Of a stretch of DNA of 64,000 nt, positions 8,475 to 16,845 are shown one piece after another. A program made the position numbers and the translations under genes. Numbering within the stretch: position 1 is the first letter of the stretch; each line of letters starts with the position of its first letter. A model generated the notes under the pieces. It saw only the letters and a list, made by a program, of their open reading frames with translations. It had not been told where the DNA came from and searched no databases. The stretch covers positions 62,001 to 126,000 of the forward strand of contig DATNID010000012.1 in the NCBI GenBank assembly GCA_035604615.1. The letters run 5' to 3'. The DNA comes from DATJLY01 sp035604615. GTDB taxonomy: Bacteria > Pseudomonadota > Alphaproteobacteria > ATCC43930 > CGMCC-115725.

Positions 8475-9020
8475 ATGACACGCTTAAGGGTTCTGAGCCG
8501 CGCCGAGATGAACGACGAGCAAGGCCGCGTCTTCGACGAGATCAAGGCCGCGGGCGGGCCGGTGGGCGGGCCTTATTGGGCCTATATCCGCAACCCCAAG
8601 CTCATGCGCATCGCGCAGGACATGGGCAACTGCATCCGCGCCAGCTCGCTCAGCGGGCGCGAGCGGCAGATCGCCGTTTTGACGGTCGTGCGTCATTGGG
8701 GCGCCAAGTATCCCTGGGCGGCGCAGGCACGGGCCTCGGTGGCGGCGGGCCTCGACCAGGAGACGATCGACGCGATCAACGCGAAGAAAACGCCCAAGCT
8801 CACCGATCCGCGCGAAAAGCTGGCGCATGAGGTGGCGAAGGAGCTGCTCGCCAATCACGGCTTGAGCGACGCGACCAATGCCGCGGCCGAGAAGGCGTTC
8901 AAGCTCGAGGAGCTGGTGGCGCTGGTCGCGGCGATCGGGCAGTTCTCGATGGTGTGCTGCACCGCCAACGCGTTCGACCTGACGCCGACCGACGACATGA
9001 CGGCCCGCCTCGCCGTCTAG
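8475..9020 (+). CDS. carboxymuconolactone decarboxylase family protein (AhpD-like fold)
   Basis: A 181-residue all-alpha protein. The central SGRERQIAVLTVVRHWGAKYPWAAQ segment (about residues 56-80) matches the carboxymuconolactone-decarboxylase/AhpD superfamily. AhpD peroxidases need CxxC here, but this protein has no CxxC in that position, so a lyase/decarboxylase or unknown role is more likely than thiol peroxidase. It has GGGAGG before the ATG and is first in a four-gene operon with a dehydrogenase, an FAD monooxygenase and a secreted protein of the same superfamily. Confidence 0.75.
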   Translation: MTRLRVLSRAEMNDEQGRVFDEIKAAGGPVGGPYWAYIRNPKLMRIAQDMGNCIRASSLSGRERQIAVLTVVRHWGAKYPWAAQARASVAAGLDQETIDAINAKKTPKLTDPREKLAHEVAKELLANHGLSDATNAAAEKAFKLEELVALVAAIGQFSMVCCTANAFDLTPTDDMTARLAV

Positions 9021-9025
9021 CCGTC

Positions 9026-10075
9026 ATGACCATCCGCTGGGCGCTGCTCGGCACCGGGCGCCACGCCGACGGACGGGCCGCGCCGCAGCTCAAGACCGCC
9101 GCCGGCTCCGTGCTGGCCGCCGTCCTGAGCCGCGACCGCGCCCGCGGCGAGGCCTTCGCCAAGAAGCACGGCATCGCCAAGGTCCACATCTCGATGGACG
9201 AATTGCTGCGCGACCGCGACATCGACGCGCTCTATGACGCGACGCCGGACGGGCTCCATGCGCCCAACGCCGCCGCGGCCGCCGCTGCGGGCAAGCATAT
9301 CCTGATCGAAAAGCCGCTCGCGCTTTCGCTCGCGGAGGGTGTCGCGTCGAGCGCGGCGTGCCGGCGCCACGGGGTGAAGCTCGGCGTGGTGTTCCAGCAG
9401 CGCCACGACGCCGTGCACCAGGAAGCGCGGCGCCTGGTGCTCGCGGGCGAGATCGGCGACGTGGTGTCGGCCCTGGTGCAGCTTCCGCTCGCGGTGTCGT
9501 CGCGCTCGGCTGCGCCGCAAGCGGCGCCGACCTGGCGCACCGATCCGGCGATGCGCTCGGGCGGCATCGTCATGAGCATCGGTGATCACGCCTACGACAC
9601 GCTCGCCTATCTGCTCGGCCAGGACATCGTCGAAGTCTCGGCCTTCACCGACGCGACGCGCGACAATCCACCCGACGAGCGCGCCGGCGGCATGCTGCTG
9701 CACCTGTCGCGGGGCGCGATCGGCTATGCCTATGCCAGCTTCAGAACGCCCTATGCGCGCCGGCCCTTCGAAATCCACGGCACCAAGGGCTCGCTCATCC
9801 TGACCAACACCTATTCGTATTTGATCGGCGCCGGCGAAGACGCGACGCCTTCCCTGGAGTTGGTCAACGATAAAGGCCGCACGGTTCGCCACTTCCCGCC
9901 ATCGGACTGCTTCCGGCTCGAAGTCGAACAGTTCAACCGCGCGATCGAGGGCAAGGGCGAGCCCATGACGACGGCGGAGGACGGACTGCGCGCTCTGGCG
10001 ATCACCGATGCGATCTACGCCGCGTGGCGCGGCGGGCGCGTCGCGAAAGTGGCGGACTTCATGCCCAGATCGTGA
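9026..10075 (+). CDS. Gfo/Idh/MocA family oxidoreductase
   Basis: A 349-residue NAD(P)-dependent dehydrogenase. The N-terminal Rossmann motif is LLGTGRHA (near residue 8), and the family-wide EKP, whose Lys takes part in catalysis, lies near residue 98 (HILIEKPLALS). The C-terminal alpha/beta domain carries GGIVMSIGDHAYD near 180, the usual site of the catalytic Asp-His pair. Members oxidise sugars, inositols and related cyclic polyols, and some act on aromatic diols. The ATG at 9026 was chosen for the family-typical N-terminus; the frame extends further back. It lies five bases after the previous gene. Confidence 0.82.
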   Translation: MTIRWALLGTGRHADGRAAPQLKTAAGSVLAAVLSRDRARGEAFAKKHGIAKVHISMDELLRDRDIDALYDATPDGLHAPNAAAAAAAGKHILIEKPLALSLAEGVASSAACRRHGVKLGVVFQQRHDAVHQEARRLVLAGEIGDVVSALVQLPLAVSSRSAAPQAAPTWRTDPAMRSGGIVMSIGDHAYDTLAYLLGQDIVEVSAFTDATRDNPPDERAGGMLLHLSRGAIGYAYASFRTPYARRPFEIHGTKGSLILTNTYSYLIGAGEDATPSLELVNDKGRTVRHFPPSDCFRLEVEQFNRAIEGKGEPMTTAEDGLRALAITDAIYAAWRGGRVAKVADFMPRS

Positions 10076-10100
10076 CCGATTGGCGCAAGGGAGAAGCATC

Positions 10101-11687
10101 GTGGAGAAACGGCACCAGGTCGTGATCGTGGGCGGAGGGCCGGTGGGTGTGGCGCTCGCCGTCGAGCTCGGACTGCGCGGCGTGTCGTGCGCGCTCATAG
10201 AGCGCCGCTTCGAAACGCAGCGCATCCCCAAGGGGCAGAACCTGACCGGGCGCACGCTCGAGCATTTCTACTACTGGGGCATCGCCGACGAGCTGCGCTC
10301 GATGCGCTTCCTGCCGCCGGGCTATCCGATCAGCGGCATCGTCGCCTACGGCAATCTGATGAGCGACTATTGGTATGCGCCGCCGCAGCGCGAGATCGTG
10401 CGCGACTATTATTTCCAGGCCATCGAGCGCCTGCCGCAATACCAGATGGAAAAGGTGCTGCGCGCGAAGATGGCGACGATTTCCGCGATCGAGAGCCAAT
10501 TCGGCTGGGCAGCGGAGAGCATCGAGCAGGACGACAACGGCGTGCGCGTTGTCATCGCCGAGGAAGGCGGCCCGGGGCGCGCCGTCTTGGAGGCGGATTA
10601 CGTCGTCGGCTGCGACGGCGCCCGCTCCACCGTGCGCGACCAGGTCGGCATTGAGCGCGGCGGCGCGGATTTCGACCAGCTCATGGTGCTGGCGGTGTTC
10701 CGCTCGCGCGCGCTGCACGAGGGGCTGAAGCGCTTTCCCGAACGCTCCACCTACAACGCGCTCCATCCCGACAACAAGGGCTACTGGCAATTCTTCGGCC
10801 GCATCGACGTGGGCGAGGGCTGGTTCTTCCACGCCCCGGTACCGGCCCACACCACCACCGACAATTACGACTTCCACGCCCTCATCCAGAAGGCCGCGGG
10901 ATTCCCGTTCGCGTGTGAATTCGACCATGTCGGGTTCTGGGACATGCGCGTCGCGGTCGCGGAGCGCTACCAGGTCGGGCGCGTCTTCATCGCCGGCGAT
11001 GCGGCGCACAGCCATCCGCCCTATGGCGGCTTCGGCCTCAACAACGGGCTCGAGGACGTGACCAATATCGGCTGGAAGCTGGCCGCGACGCTCCATGGCT
11101 GGGGCAGCGACGCGCTGCTCCAATCCTACAGCGAGGAGCGCCACCCGATCTTCAAGGAGACCGGCGAGGATTTCATCGCCAACCGCATCGAGACCGACCG
11201 CAAGTTCCTCGAGCGCTACGATCCCGCGCGCGACTCCGCCGCGTTCGAGCGCGGCTGGAAGGAGCGCCAGTCCGGCGCCGGCGCGTTCGTGCAAACCTAC
11301 GAGCCGAACTACGAGGGCTCGTCGGTGGTGCTGGGCCCGCCCGGCGGCAAGTGCAGCGCCCACGGGACGCATTCCTTCACGGCCCGGGCCGGGCATCATC
11401 TCGCGCCGCGGCCGCTGTCGTCAGGCCGCAACGTGTTCGAGGAGCTCGACGCGGGCTTCACCTTGCTGGCGTTCGACGCCGAGGCGTCGGCGGTCGCCGC
11501 CTTCGAGCTGGCGGCGCGCGCGCTGGGCGTGCCGTTGAAGGTGGTGCGCGACAGCTTCGACGGCGGGCGCGAGGCCTATGGCGCGCGCCTCACCCTGGTG
11601 CGCCCGGACCAATACGTAGTCTGGACCGGCGACGGACACCCCGGCGACGCGCGTCGCATCCTGGCCAAGGTCGTCGGCCTCGCCTGA
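10101..11687 (+). CDS. FAD-dependent monooxygenase (class A, PHBH/MhpA-like)
   Basis: A 528-residue single-component flavin hydroxylase. The dinucleotide fold GGGPVGVALA is at about residues 11-20, the DG motif GCDGARSTVRDQ near 170, and the GDAAHSHPPYGGFGLN motif near 300. The C-terminal thioredoxin-like tail is typical of MhpA/TetX-type enzymes, which hydroxylate phenolic rings or carry out Baeyer-Villiger-like steps with NAD(P)H and O2. The start is GTG at 10101, preceded by CAAGGGAG. Its place between the dehydrogenase and the two decarboxylase-fold proteins points to oxidation of an aromatic or cyclic compound. Confidence 0.85.
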   Translation: MEKRHQVVIVGGGPVGVALAVELGLRGVSCALIERRFETQRIPKGQNLTGRTLEHFYYWGIADELRSMRFLPPGYPISGIVAYGNLMSDYWYAPPQREIVRDYYFQAIERLPQYQMEKVLRAKMATISAIESQFGWAAESIEQDDNGVRVVIAEEGGPGRAVLEADYVVGCDGARSTVRDQVGIERGGADFDQLMVLAVFRSRALHEGLKRFPERSTYNALHPDNKGYWQFFGRIDVGEGWFFHAPVPAHTTTDNYDFHALIQKAAGFPFACEFDHVGFWDMRVAVAERYQVGRVFIAGDAAHSHPPYGGFGLNNGLEDVTNIGWKLAATLHGWGSDALLQSYSEERHPIFKETGEDFIANRIETDRKFLERYDPARDSAAFERGWKERQSGAGAFVQTYEPNYEGSSVVLGPPGGKCSAHGTHSFTARAGHHLAPRPLSSGRNVFEELDAGFTLLAFDAEASAVAAFELAARALGVPLKVVRDSFDGGREAYGARLTLVRPDQYVVWTGDGHPGDARRILAKVVGLA

Positions 11688-11716
11688 CGTCACGCCATCG
11701 CGAAGGGAGGACACTC

Positions 11717-12352
11717 ATGCGGAAATTCCTGGTCGCCAGCGCCGCGCTCGCGCTTTCTTTCCACGCGCTGCCGCTGGCGGCGGAAGACGCGCCCATAGCG
11801 CGCGTGCCGGCGGTCACCGAACAGGATCCCGATCCGATGGTGAAGGCGATGTTCGAGGCGACCCGCGCACGCGGCGCCCGGCCGATCAACCTGCAGCTCA
11901 TCACCAACCTGGCGCCCAAGATGGCGAAGGCGCAGCAGGTGGAGGCCTACACCATCCGCTTCGACATGGTCACGCCGCGGCCCTATCGGGAGCTGACCAT
12001 CCTGCGCACGGTGCAGAACTGGGACGGCGACTACGAGTTCAACCAGCATCACGCGATGGCGCTCGCCTGCGGCTTCACCCAAGCGCAGATCGACGGTCTC
12101 GCGCATTGGCGAGACGGCGCCTTGTTCGACGAGACGCAGCGCGCGGTGCTGGCCTATGTCGATCAGCTCACGGCGCGGCCGGGCAAGGTCGACGACGCGA
12201 CCTTCGCGGCGCTCGCCAAGCATTTCAATCCGCACGAGATCGTCGAGCTGACCCTGACCTCGAACCGCTACATGGGCACCGCCGCGTTCTCGAACGCGAT
12301 GCAGCTCCAGATCGAAAAGGACGGGCGCCAGGCGGAAATCGGCAAGTGCTAG
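11717..12352 (+). CDS. secreted carboxymuconolactone decarboxylase family protein
   Basis: A 211-residue protein with a clear Sec signal peptide (MRKFLVASAALALSFHALPLAAE, cut near residue 22) and an AhpD/CMD-type helical domain. The segment PYRELTILRTVQNWDGDYEFNQH near residue 93 aligns with the same region of the 8475 gene. It lacks the CxxC of peroxidase-type members. A periplasmic member beside a cytosolic one in the same operon is unusual. GGGAGG precedes the ATG at 11717. Function is unknown beyond the fold. Confidence 0.75.
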   Translation: MRKFLVASAALALSFHALPLAAEDAPIARVPAVTEQDPDPMVKAMFEATRARGARPINLQLITNLAPKMAKAQQVEAYTIRFDMVTPRPYRELTILRTVQNWDGDYEFNQHHAMALACGFTQAQIDGLAHWRDGALFDETQRAVLAYVDQLTARPGKVDDATFAALAKHFNPHEIVELTLTSNRYMGTAAFSNAMQLQIEKDGRQAEIGKC

Positions 12353-12358
12353 CGCGGC

Positions 12359-13216
12359 CTATTTGCGCTTGAGGAACGGCACCGCCAGCCGCATCACCTC
12401 GGCGCCCGCGTCCCACGGCACCATGTGCTTGCAGTCCGGCACGACGTGGAGATCGAGCTCCGGGTGCGCCTTCTTGAAGAGGGCGGCGCGGTCGGCGGCA
12501 TGGGCGCGGTCGTTCTTGCCGTAAACCAGCAGCAGCGGCAGCTTGAGCTCGAGCATTTGCTGCCACAGCGGCACGCCCTGCCCGCCGCCGCCTTCGGGCG
12601 CATTGGCGCGGGCGGTGAAGGTCTGGAACGCCTTGCCGATGCTGCGGCTGTGGCGCAGCGCCAGCTCTTCCGGTGTGACGAGGTCGGTGTGGAAGAGGTC
12701 GGCTTCCATCAGCTTCTTGGTGTCGGCCAGCGTCGGCTCCGTGACCGCCATCTGCTGATCGACGCGCTGCGCCACCGCGGCATAGCGGCCTTCGACGTCT
12801 TCGGGCAGCGGCGGCAGCAAGGTACCGGTGCCGAGCACCATCAGATGCGTGTACCGGCTCGGGTCCTTGCGCGCGAGCTGGACCGCGATCGCGCCCGAGC
12901 GCGAATGCGCGAGAAGCGCGGCCTTGTCGATCCCGAGCGCGGTCATGAATTTCGGCACGGAATCGCGCTGAAAGGCGAGCGACAGATCGGCGCCGACCTC
13001 GCTCAGCCCATAGCCGGGGAAATCGAACGCGATGGCGCGGAACCCCGCGCCCGCCAGCGGCCCGAGCGTGCGCAGGAACACGTCGGCCGACGAGCCCAGC
13101 GAAGCGCCGTGCATCAGCAGCACGGCCGGCCCTGCGCCCTCCTCGACATAGCGCATGCGCAGTCCGTCGACCGCGACGTACTTGTCGATCGGCTTGGTCG
13201 CGAGATGCGTGTCCAT
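12359..13216 (-). CDS. alpha/beta hydrolase (MhpC-like)
   Basis: A 285-residue alpha/beta-hydrolase. The oxyanion-side HG is in LLMHGASLG (near 35), the Ser nucleophile in AHSRSGA (near 105), the acid in GKNDRAH (near 233) and the His in CKHMVPWD (near 263). No signal peptide. The ATG has GGAGGAACGACC upstream. It resembles C-C bond hydrolases and esterases of aromatic degradation, but sequence alone does not give a substrate. Convergent with the 8475-12352 operon with only six bases between stops. Confidence 0.8.
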   Translation of the reverse strand: MDTHLATKPIDKYVAVDGLRMRYVEEGAGPAVLLMHGASLGSSADVFLRTLGPLAGAGFRAIAFDFPGYGLSEVGADLSLAFQRDSVPKFMTALGIDKAALLAHSRSGAIAVQLARKDPSRYTHLMVLGTGTLLPPLPEDVEGRYAAVAQRVDQQMAVTEPTLADTKKLMEADLFHTDLVTPEELALRHSRSIGKAFQTFTARANAPEGGGGQGVPLWQQMLELKLPLLLVYGKNDRAHAADRAALFKKAHPELDLHVVPDCKHMVPWDAGAEVMRLAVPFLKRK

Positions 13217-13317
13217 GGTCGTTCCTCCTCGTGGGGCGTACCCTCATGTTCCGCCCCCGCCGCCCTCCTGGCAACGGGTTTCGCGGAGCAAAATCCTGTC
13301 CCCACCGACTGAAGCGC

Positions 13318-13424
13318 CGTGCGTCCTTCGACTACGCGGCGCCATGCGTCGCTCCGCTCAGGATGAGGCGAAAGTTTTACCTCACCCTGAGCGGAGCCCG
13401 AAGGGCGTAGTCGAATGGGCGCAC
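13318..13424. repeat. palindromic intergenic repeat, copy A
   Basis: Long imperfect inverted repeat: a left arm starting CGTGCGTCCTTCGACTACGC, a core CCGCTCAGGATGAGG facing CCTCACCCTGAGCGGAG, and a right arm ending GTAGTCGAATGGGCGCAC. Same family as copies at 15491, 18987, 28402 and 58707. It lies between two minus-strand genes. Confidence 0.85.
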
Positions 13425-13435
13425 ATTGCTGGAGC

Positions 13436-14653
13436 CTACTCCGCCGTCACCGGCTTCACCGCGCGCAGCCGCGGCAGCACGTCCCTGGCGAAGTTGTGGA
13501 TGCCCTTCACCGATTCCGCGTGGGTCATGGGACCGGAGCGGCCGATCAGCGCAAGATGCCCGAAGCCGCCCACCTTGTCGTGGAATTCCATGATCTGGCG
13601 ATAGACGCCGTCGGCGTCGCCGGCGAAGAGTATCCCCTGCTCCATCGCCTGCTCGACCGTGATCGAAATGAGGCGGCGGGCGTTCTGGCTGGCGGGCGTG
13701 ACGCCCTTCTCGGCATTGGCCGGGAGCGCCGCATCGGCGCGCGGCGCGGTGCGATAGACCGAGGGCGCCATTTCCGGCGGCACCACGCCGGGCAGGAAGC
13801 GTGAATATTGCGGCGCGGATTTGAGGCTGGTGTTGAGGAACCACAGGAGCTGGCTGCCGACGCGGCGTCCTTCCTCGTCGCTGTCGCCGACATAGACGAG
13901 CGCGGCATAGGCGAAATTGTCGGTCGTGACCTTGGGCAGGCCCGCCTCCGCGCGCGCCTTGCGATGCGCCTGGAACGCGCGCCGCGTGCCCTCCGGCCCG
14001 CGCAGCACCAGCACATGCACCATGCCGCGCCGCCCGACCTCGGAAGCGGTCTCGGGATCGCCGGTGGCCGACCACATCCGGGGATGCGGAAGCTGCCAGG
14101 GCCGCGGCCAGATATTCACGTGGCGATGGGTGAAGTGCTTGCCCTCCCAACTGAACGGCCCGTCCTGATGGGTGAGCGCCTTGGTGATGAGGTCGATCGC
14201 TTCCCAGTAGCGCTCGATATTGTTCACCGGGTTGGCGTTGTTGGACGCCATCTCGGTGCCGCCCGACTTGACGAAGCCGATCTCGAGCCGGCCGCGCGAG
14301 ATGACGTCGGCGGTGGCGTATTCCTCGGCGATCCTGACCGGGTCCTTGCGCAGCGATACCAAGGTGCCGAGGCTCAAAATGCGCACCTTGCGCGTCTGGC
14401 GCGCGAGGATGCCGACCAGAAGCGGATTGGCGCCCAGGAGCGAATTGATCCCGGCATGATGCTCGACCGCGAGCACGTTGAGGCCGAGCTCGTCGCACAA
14501 CAGGAACTCGTCGATCACTTCCTCGAACAGGTTGGCCGCGATCGCCGGATCGCAATAGCGGTTCGGCAGGCTGGCGCGCACCGAGTCCGCCGCGTTCAGC
14601 ACCTCCTGCGGCACCGAGGGATAAGGGATCTCGCATTGCCACCACGCGTCCAT
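13436..14653 (-). CDS. LLM class flavin-dependent oxidoreductase
   Basis: A 405-residue bacterial-luciferase-like TIM-barrel protein. These enzymes use reduced FMN or F420 to oxygenate or oxidise small substrates. Visible family landmarks are VEHHAG near residue 63, SLGTLVSLRKDPVRIAEEYA near 95, and GRLEIGFVKSG near 120. Together with the genes at 15630 and 24427 it forms a group of close paralogs sharing the LPN-x2-YDP and EHH motifs near the N-terminus. GGGAGGGAGA precedes the ATG. It is transcribed after the alpha/beta hydrolase at 14670 with a 16-base gap, so the two are probably one operon. Confidence 0.85.
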   Translation of the reverse strand: MDAWWQCEIPYPSVPQEVLNAADSVRASLPNRYCDPAIAANLFEEVIDEFLLCDELGLNVLAVEHHAGINSLLGANPLLVGILARQTRKVRILSLGTLVSLRKDPVRIAEEYATADVISRGRLEIGFVKSGGTEMASNNANPVNNIERYWEAIDLITKALTHQDGPFSWEGKHFTHRHVNIWPRPWQLPHPRMWSATGDPETASEVGRRGMVHVLVLRGPEGTRRAFQAHRKARAEAGLPKVTTDNFAYAALVYVGDSDEEGRRVGSQLLWFLNTSLKSAPQYSRFLPGVVPPEMAPSVYRTAPRADAALPANAEKGVTPASQNARRLISITVEQAMEQGILFAGDADGVYRQIMEFHDKVGGFGHLALIGRSGPMTHAESVKGIHNFARDVLPRLRAVKPVTAE

Positions 14654-14669
14654 CGTCTCTCCCTCCCGC

Positions 14670-15461
14670 TCAGCCCTCGAGGAACGCCGTCACCGCGTCG
14701 ACGAACGCGTCGGGCCGCTCGATCTCGGGACGGTGGCCCGCTTCGTCGATCAGCGCGAAGCGCGCGCCGGGAATGAGATCGCACATCGCCTTGCCGTAGG
14801 ACGGCGCAACGATGCCGTCGCTCGAGCCCCACACCACGAGCGTCGGCACGGCGATGCGCGGGAGCCAGTCCTTGAGGCGCGGGTTGTGCATGTAGGGATG
14901 CCAGCCATAAAGGCAGAGCGCGTCCCAATTGCGCGCGCGGCGCACGATCGCCTCGTCGGCCATGGCGTTGTAGTCGGGTGCCCAGCGCGCAGGATCGTGC
15001 CAGCTCCGCCGCTCGACCTCGGCAGGCGCGGTATTGAAGACGTCGAGGATGTCCGGCGTCTCGCGGCCGCTGACCTTGATGCCGAGCGCATCGACCAGGA
15101 TGAGCCGGTCGATGCGCGGCGAGCCCATCACCGCAAGCTCCGCCGCGAGCCAGCCGCCGAACGAGAAACCCATCACAGTGATCTTCTCGTCCGGCAGCGC
15201 ATCGAGCACGTCGAGATAAAGCCGTGTCAGGTCATAGATGGTCTCGAACCCGTCCGGGCGCGGCGATAGGCCGAAGCCCGGATGCGACGGCGCGACGATG
15301 CTGCGGCGCCTTCCCAGCAGCTCGACGAAGCGCGCCCGCGGATCGACGGTCTGGAACCCGTGCAGCAGAAGGAGCGGCTTGCCCGAGCCGCATCGCACGA
15401 CCTCGAGCTCCCATCCGCGCGCCGGCAGACGCTCCATTTTTGCGTCGTTCATGGCCGCCAT
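14670..15461 (-). CDS. alpha/beta hydrolase
   Basis: A 263-residue alpha/beta-hydrolase with oxyanion HG in LLLHGFQTVD (near 34), Ser nucleophile in GFSFGGW (near 100), acid in WGSSDGIV (near 212) and His in EAGHRPEIE (near 240). It is the upstream gene of a probable two-gene operon with an LLM flavin enzyme, and divergent from a second LLM gene at 15630. A closely similar hydrolase at 25627 is likewise flanked by two LLM genes. An alternative ATG nine bases in (15452) is possible. Confidence 0.82.
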   Translation of the reverse strand: MAAMNDAKMERLPARGWELEVVRCGSGKPLLLLHGFQTVDPRARFVELLGRRRSIVAPSHPGFGLSPRPDGFETIYDLTRLYLDVLDALPDEKITVMGFSFGGWLAAELAVMGSPRIDRLILVDALGIKVSGRETPDILDVFNTAPAEVERRSWHDPARWAPDYNAMADEAIVRRARNWDALCLYGWHPYMHNPRLKDWLPRIAVPTLVVWGSSDGIVAPSYGKAMCDLIPGARFALIDEAGHRPEIERPDAFVDAVTAFLEG

Positions 15462-15490
15462 GCTGCCTTGCCTTCCGCGCGGCGTAAAGC

Positions 15491-15588
15491 CCGTGCGTCC
15501 TTCGACTGCGCGCTTCGCGCTCCGCTCAGGATAAGGTACAGTTTTCGCCTCATCCTGAGCTGAGCGAAACGTAGTCGAAGGACGCAGG
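15491..15588. repeat. palindromic intergenic repeat, copy B
   Basis: Same family as copy A: CCGTGCGTCCTTCGACTGCG at the left, CGCTCAGGATAAGG facing CCTCATCCTGAGCTGAGCG in the middle, and GTAGTCGAAGGACGCAGG at the right. It sits between the divergent starts of the hydrolase (14670-15461) and LLM (15630) genes, so here it cannot be acting only as a terminator. Confidence 0.85.
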
Positions 15589-15629
15589 ATGAGATTTCCG
15601 CTTTCGCCGGCTGGTCACGGGGTTGCGAC

Positions 15630-16790
15630 ATGAAGATCTGGTATTTCAGCGAGAACGCCTATCCCTACCTGCCGACGCCCGAGACCTACGACTCCGTGCG
15701 CGTCGATCTCCCCAACAAGCATTACGACCCGGTGAAGGGCGCAGCGCTCTACGACCGTTTCATCGACGAGTGGGTGCTCGCCACCGAAGAGGGGCTGGAG
15801 ATCATGATGAACGAGCATCATCAGACTCCGACCTGCGTCGACCCGGCGGCGCCCCTGGTCTTGGCGGCGCTCGCTCGCGTGACGCGCAAGGGCCGCATCC
15901 TCATCCTCGGCAACCCGATCGCCAATCGGCGCCAGCCGGTGCGCGTGGCCGAGGAGATGGCGCTTGCGGACGTGCTGTCGCACGGCCGCGTCGAGGTCGG
16001 CTTCGTGCGCGGCGTCCCGTTCGAGATCGCGCCCGCCAACAGCAATCCCGTCTACATGAACGAGCGCCATTGGGAGGCACTCGACCTCATCGTCAAGGCC
16101 TGGACCTCGCATGAAGGCCCGTTCAGCCACGAGGGGCGCTTCTATCACGCACGCCGCATCAACATCTGGCCGCGCCCCTATCAGCAGCCGCATCCGCCCG
16201 TCTGGGTCAGCACCACGACGCCCAGCGGCGCCGCGCGCGTCGGCGGGCGCGGCTACGTGCAGGCGACCTTCCTCACCGGGTTCCGCGCCACCCCTGCGGT
16301 GTTCGAGGGCTATCGCGGCGGCTGGCGCGAGGCCGGGCGCGGCGACGACGTGCCGTCCGACCGGCTCGCCTATGCCGCCTTCGTCTATGCCGCCGAGACC
16401 GAGGCCGAGGCGCGCGAGCATGCGCAGGCGCTGCTGTGGCACATCGCCATCAACAAGATCTCGCCGCCCTTCACCAACCCGCCGGGCTATGCGTCGGTTG
16501 CGACCGCGGCGCAGATGATGCGCGCCGGCGTCGCGGGGCGCACCTTCCCGCCCGTCACCACGGTCGACCAGGCGATCGAACTCGGCATCATGTTCGCCGG
16601 GACGCCCGAGCAGGTTTACAAGCAGATCGCCCGCTTCCACGATCATGTCGGCGGCTTCGGGCACCTCTTGGTGATCGGCCAGTCGGGCTTCCTCGACCAC
16701 GAGAACACGGTGCGCGGCATCAAGACGCTGGCGCGCGAAGTCTATCCCCGCCTCAAGCAGGATTTCCCGGACGCCGCACCCGCGCGCTAG
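15630..16790 (+). CDS. LLM class flavin-dependent oxidoreductase
   Basis: A 386-residue luciferase-like monooxygenase-fold protein. The N-terminal strand MKIWYFSENAYPYLP is followed by LPNKHYDP and MNEHHQTPTC (near 58), then GRVEVGFVRGVPFE near 115. The AEPANSNP-like AP-ANSNPVYMNERHWEA segment aligns with ASNNANPVNNIERYWEA of the paralog at 13436, so the two genes stem from one duplication. No flavin reductase is encoded nearby. No strong ribosome site is visible before the ATG. The reaction is not predictable from sequence. Confidence 0.83.
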   Translation: MKIWYFSENAYPYLPTPETYDSVRVDLPNKHYDPVKGAALYDRFIDEWVLATEEGLEIMMNEHHQTPTCVDPAAPLVLAALARVTRKGRILILGNPIANRRQPVRVAEEMALADVLSHGRVEVGFVRGVPFEIAPANSNPVYMNERHWEALDLIVKAWTSHEGPFSHEGRFYHARRINIWPRPYQQPHPPVWVSTTTPSGAARVGGRGYVQATFLTGFRATPAVFEGYRGGWREAGRGDDVPSDRLAYAAFVYAAETEAEAREHAQALLWHIAINKISPPFTNPPGYASVATAAQMMRAGVAGRTFPPVTTVDQAIELGIMFAGTPEQVYKQIARFHDHVGGFGHLLVIGQSGFLDHENTVRGIKTLAREVYPRLKQDFPDAAPAR

Positions 16791-16845
16791 TTCCTGGCGT
16801 ATTGGCGCAGAATCGTCCCGCGGGTCCCGGCGCCGAAGCTTTTCG

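Noticed and set aside
6550..8481. 643-residue antisense open frame
   Set aside because: Antisense to well-supported oxidase genes, no recognisable motif, low-complexity His/Arg-rich translation.
8475..9020. AhpD alkylhydroperoxidase activity
   Set aside because: The CxxC needed for peroxidase activity is missing from the expected place; the only Cys pair (VCC) is near the C-terminus.
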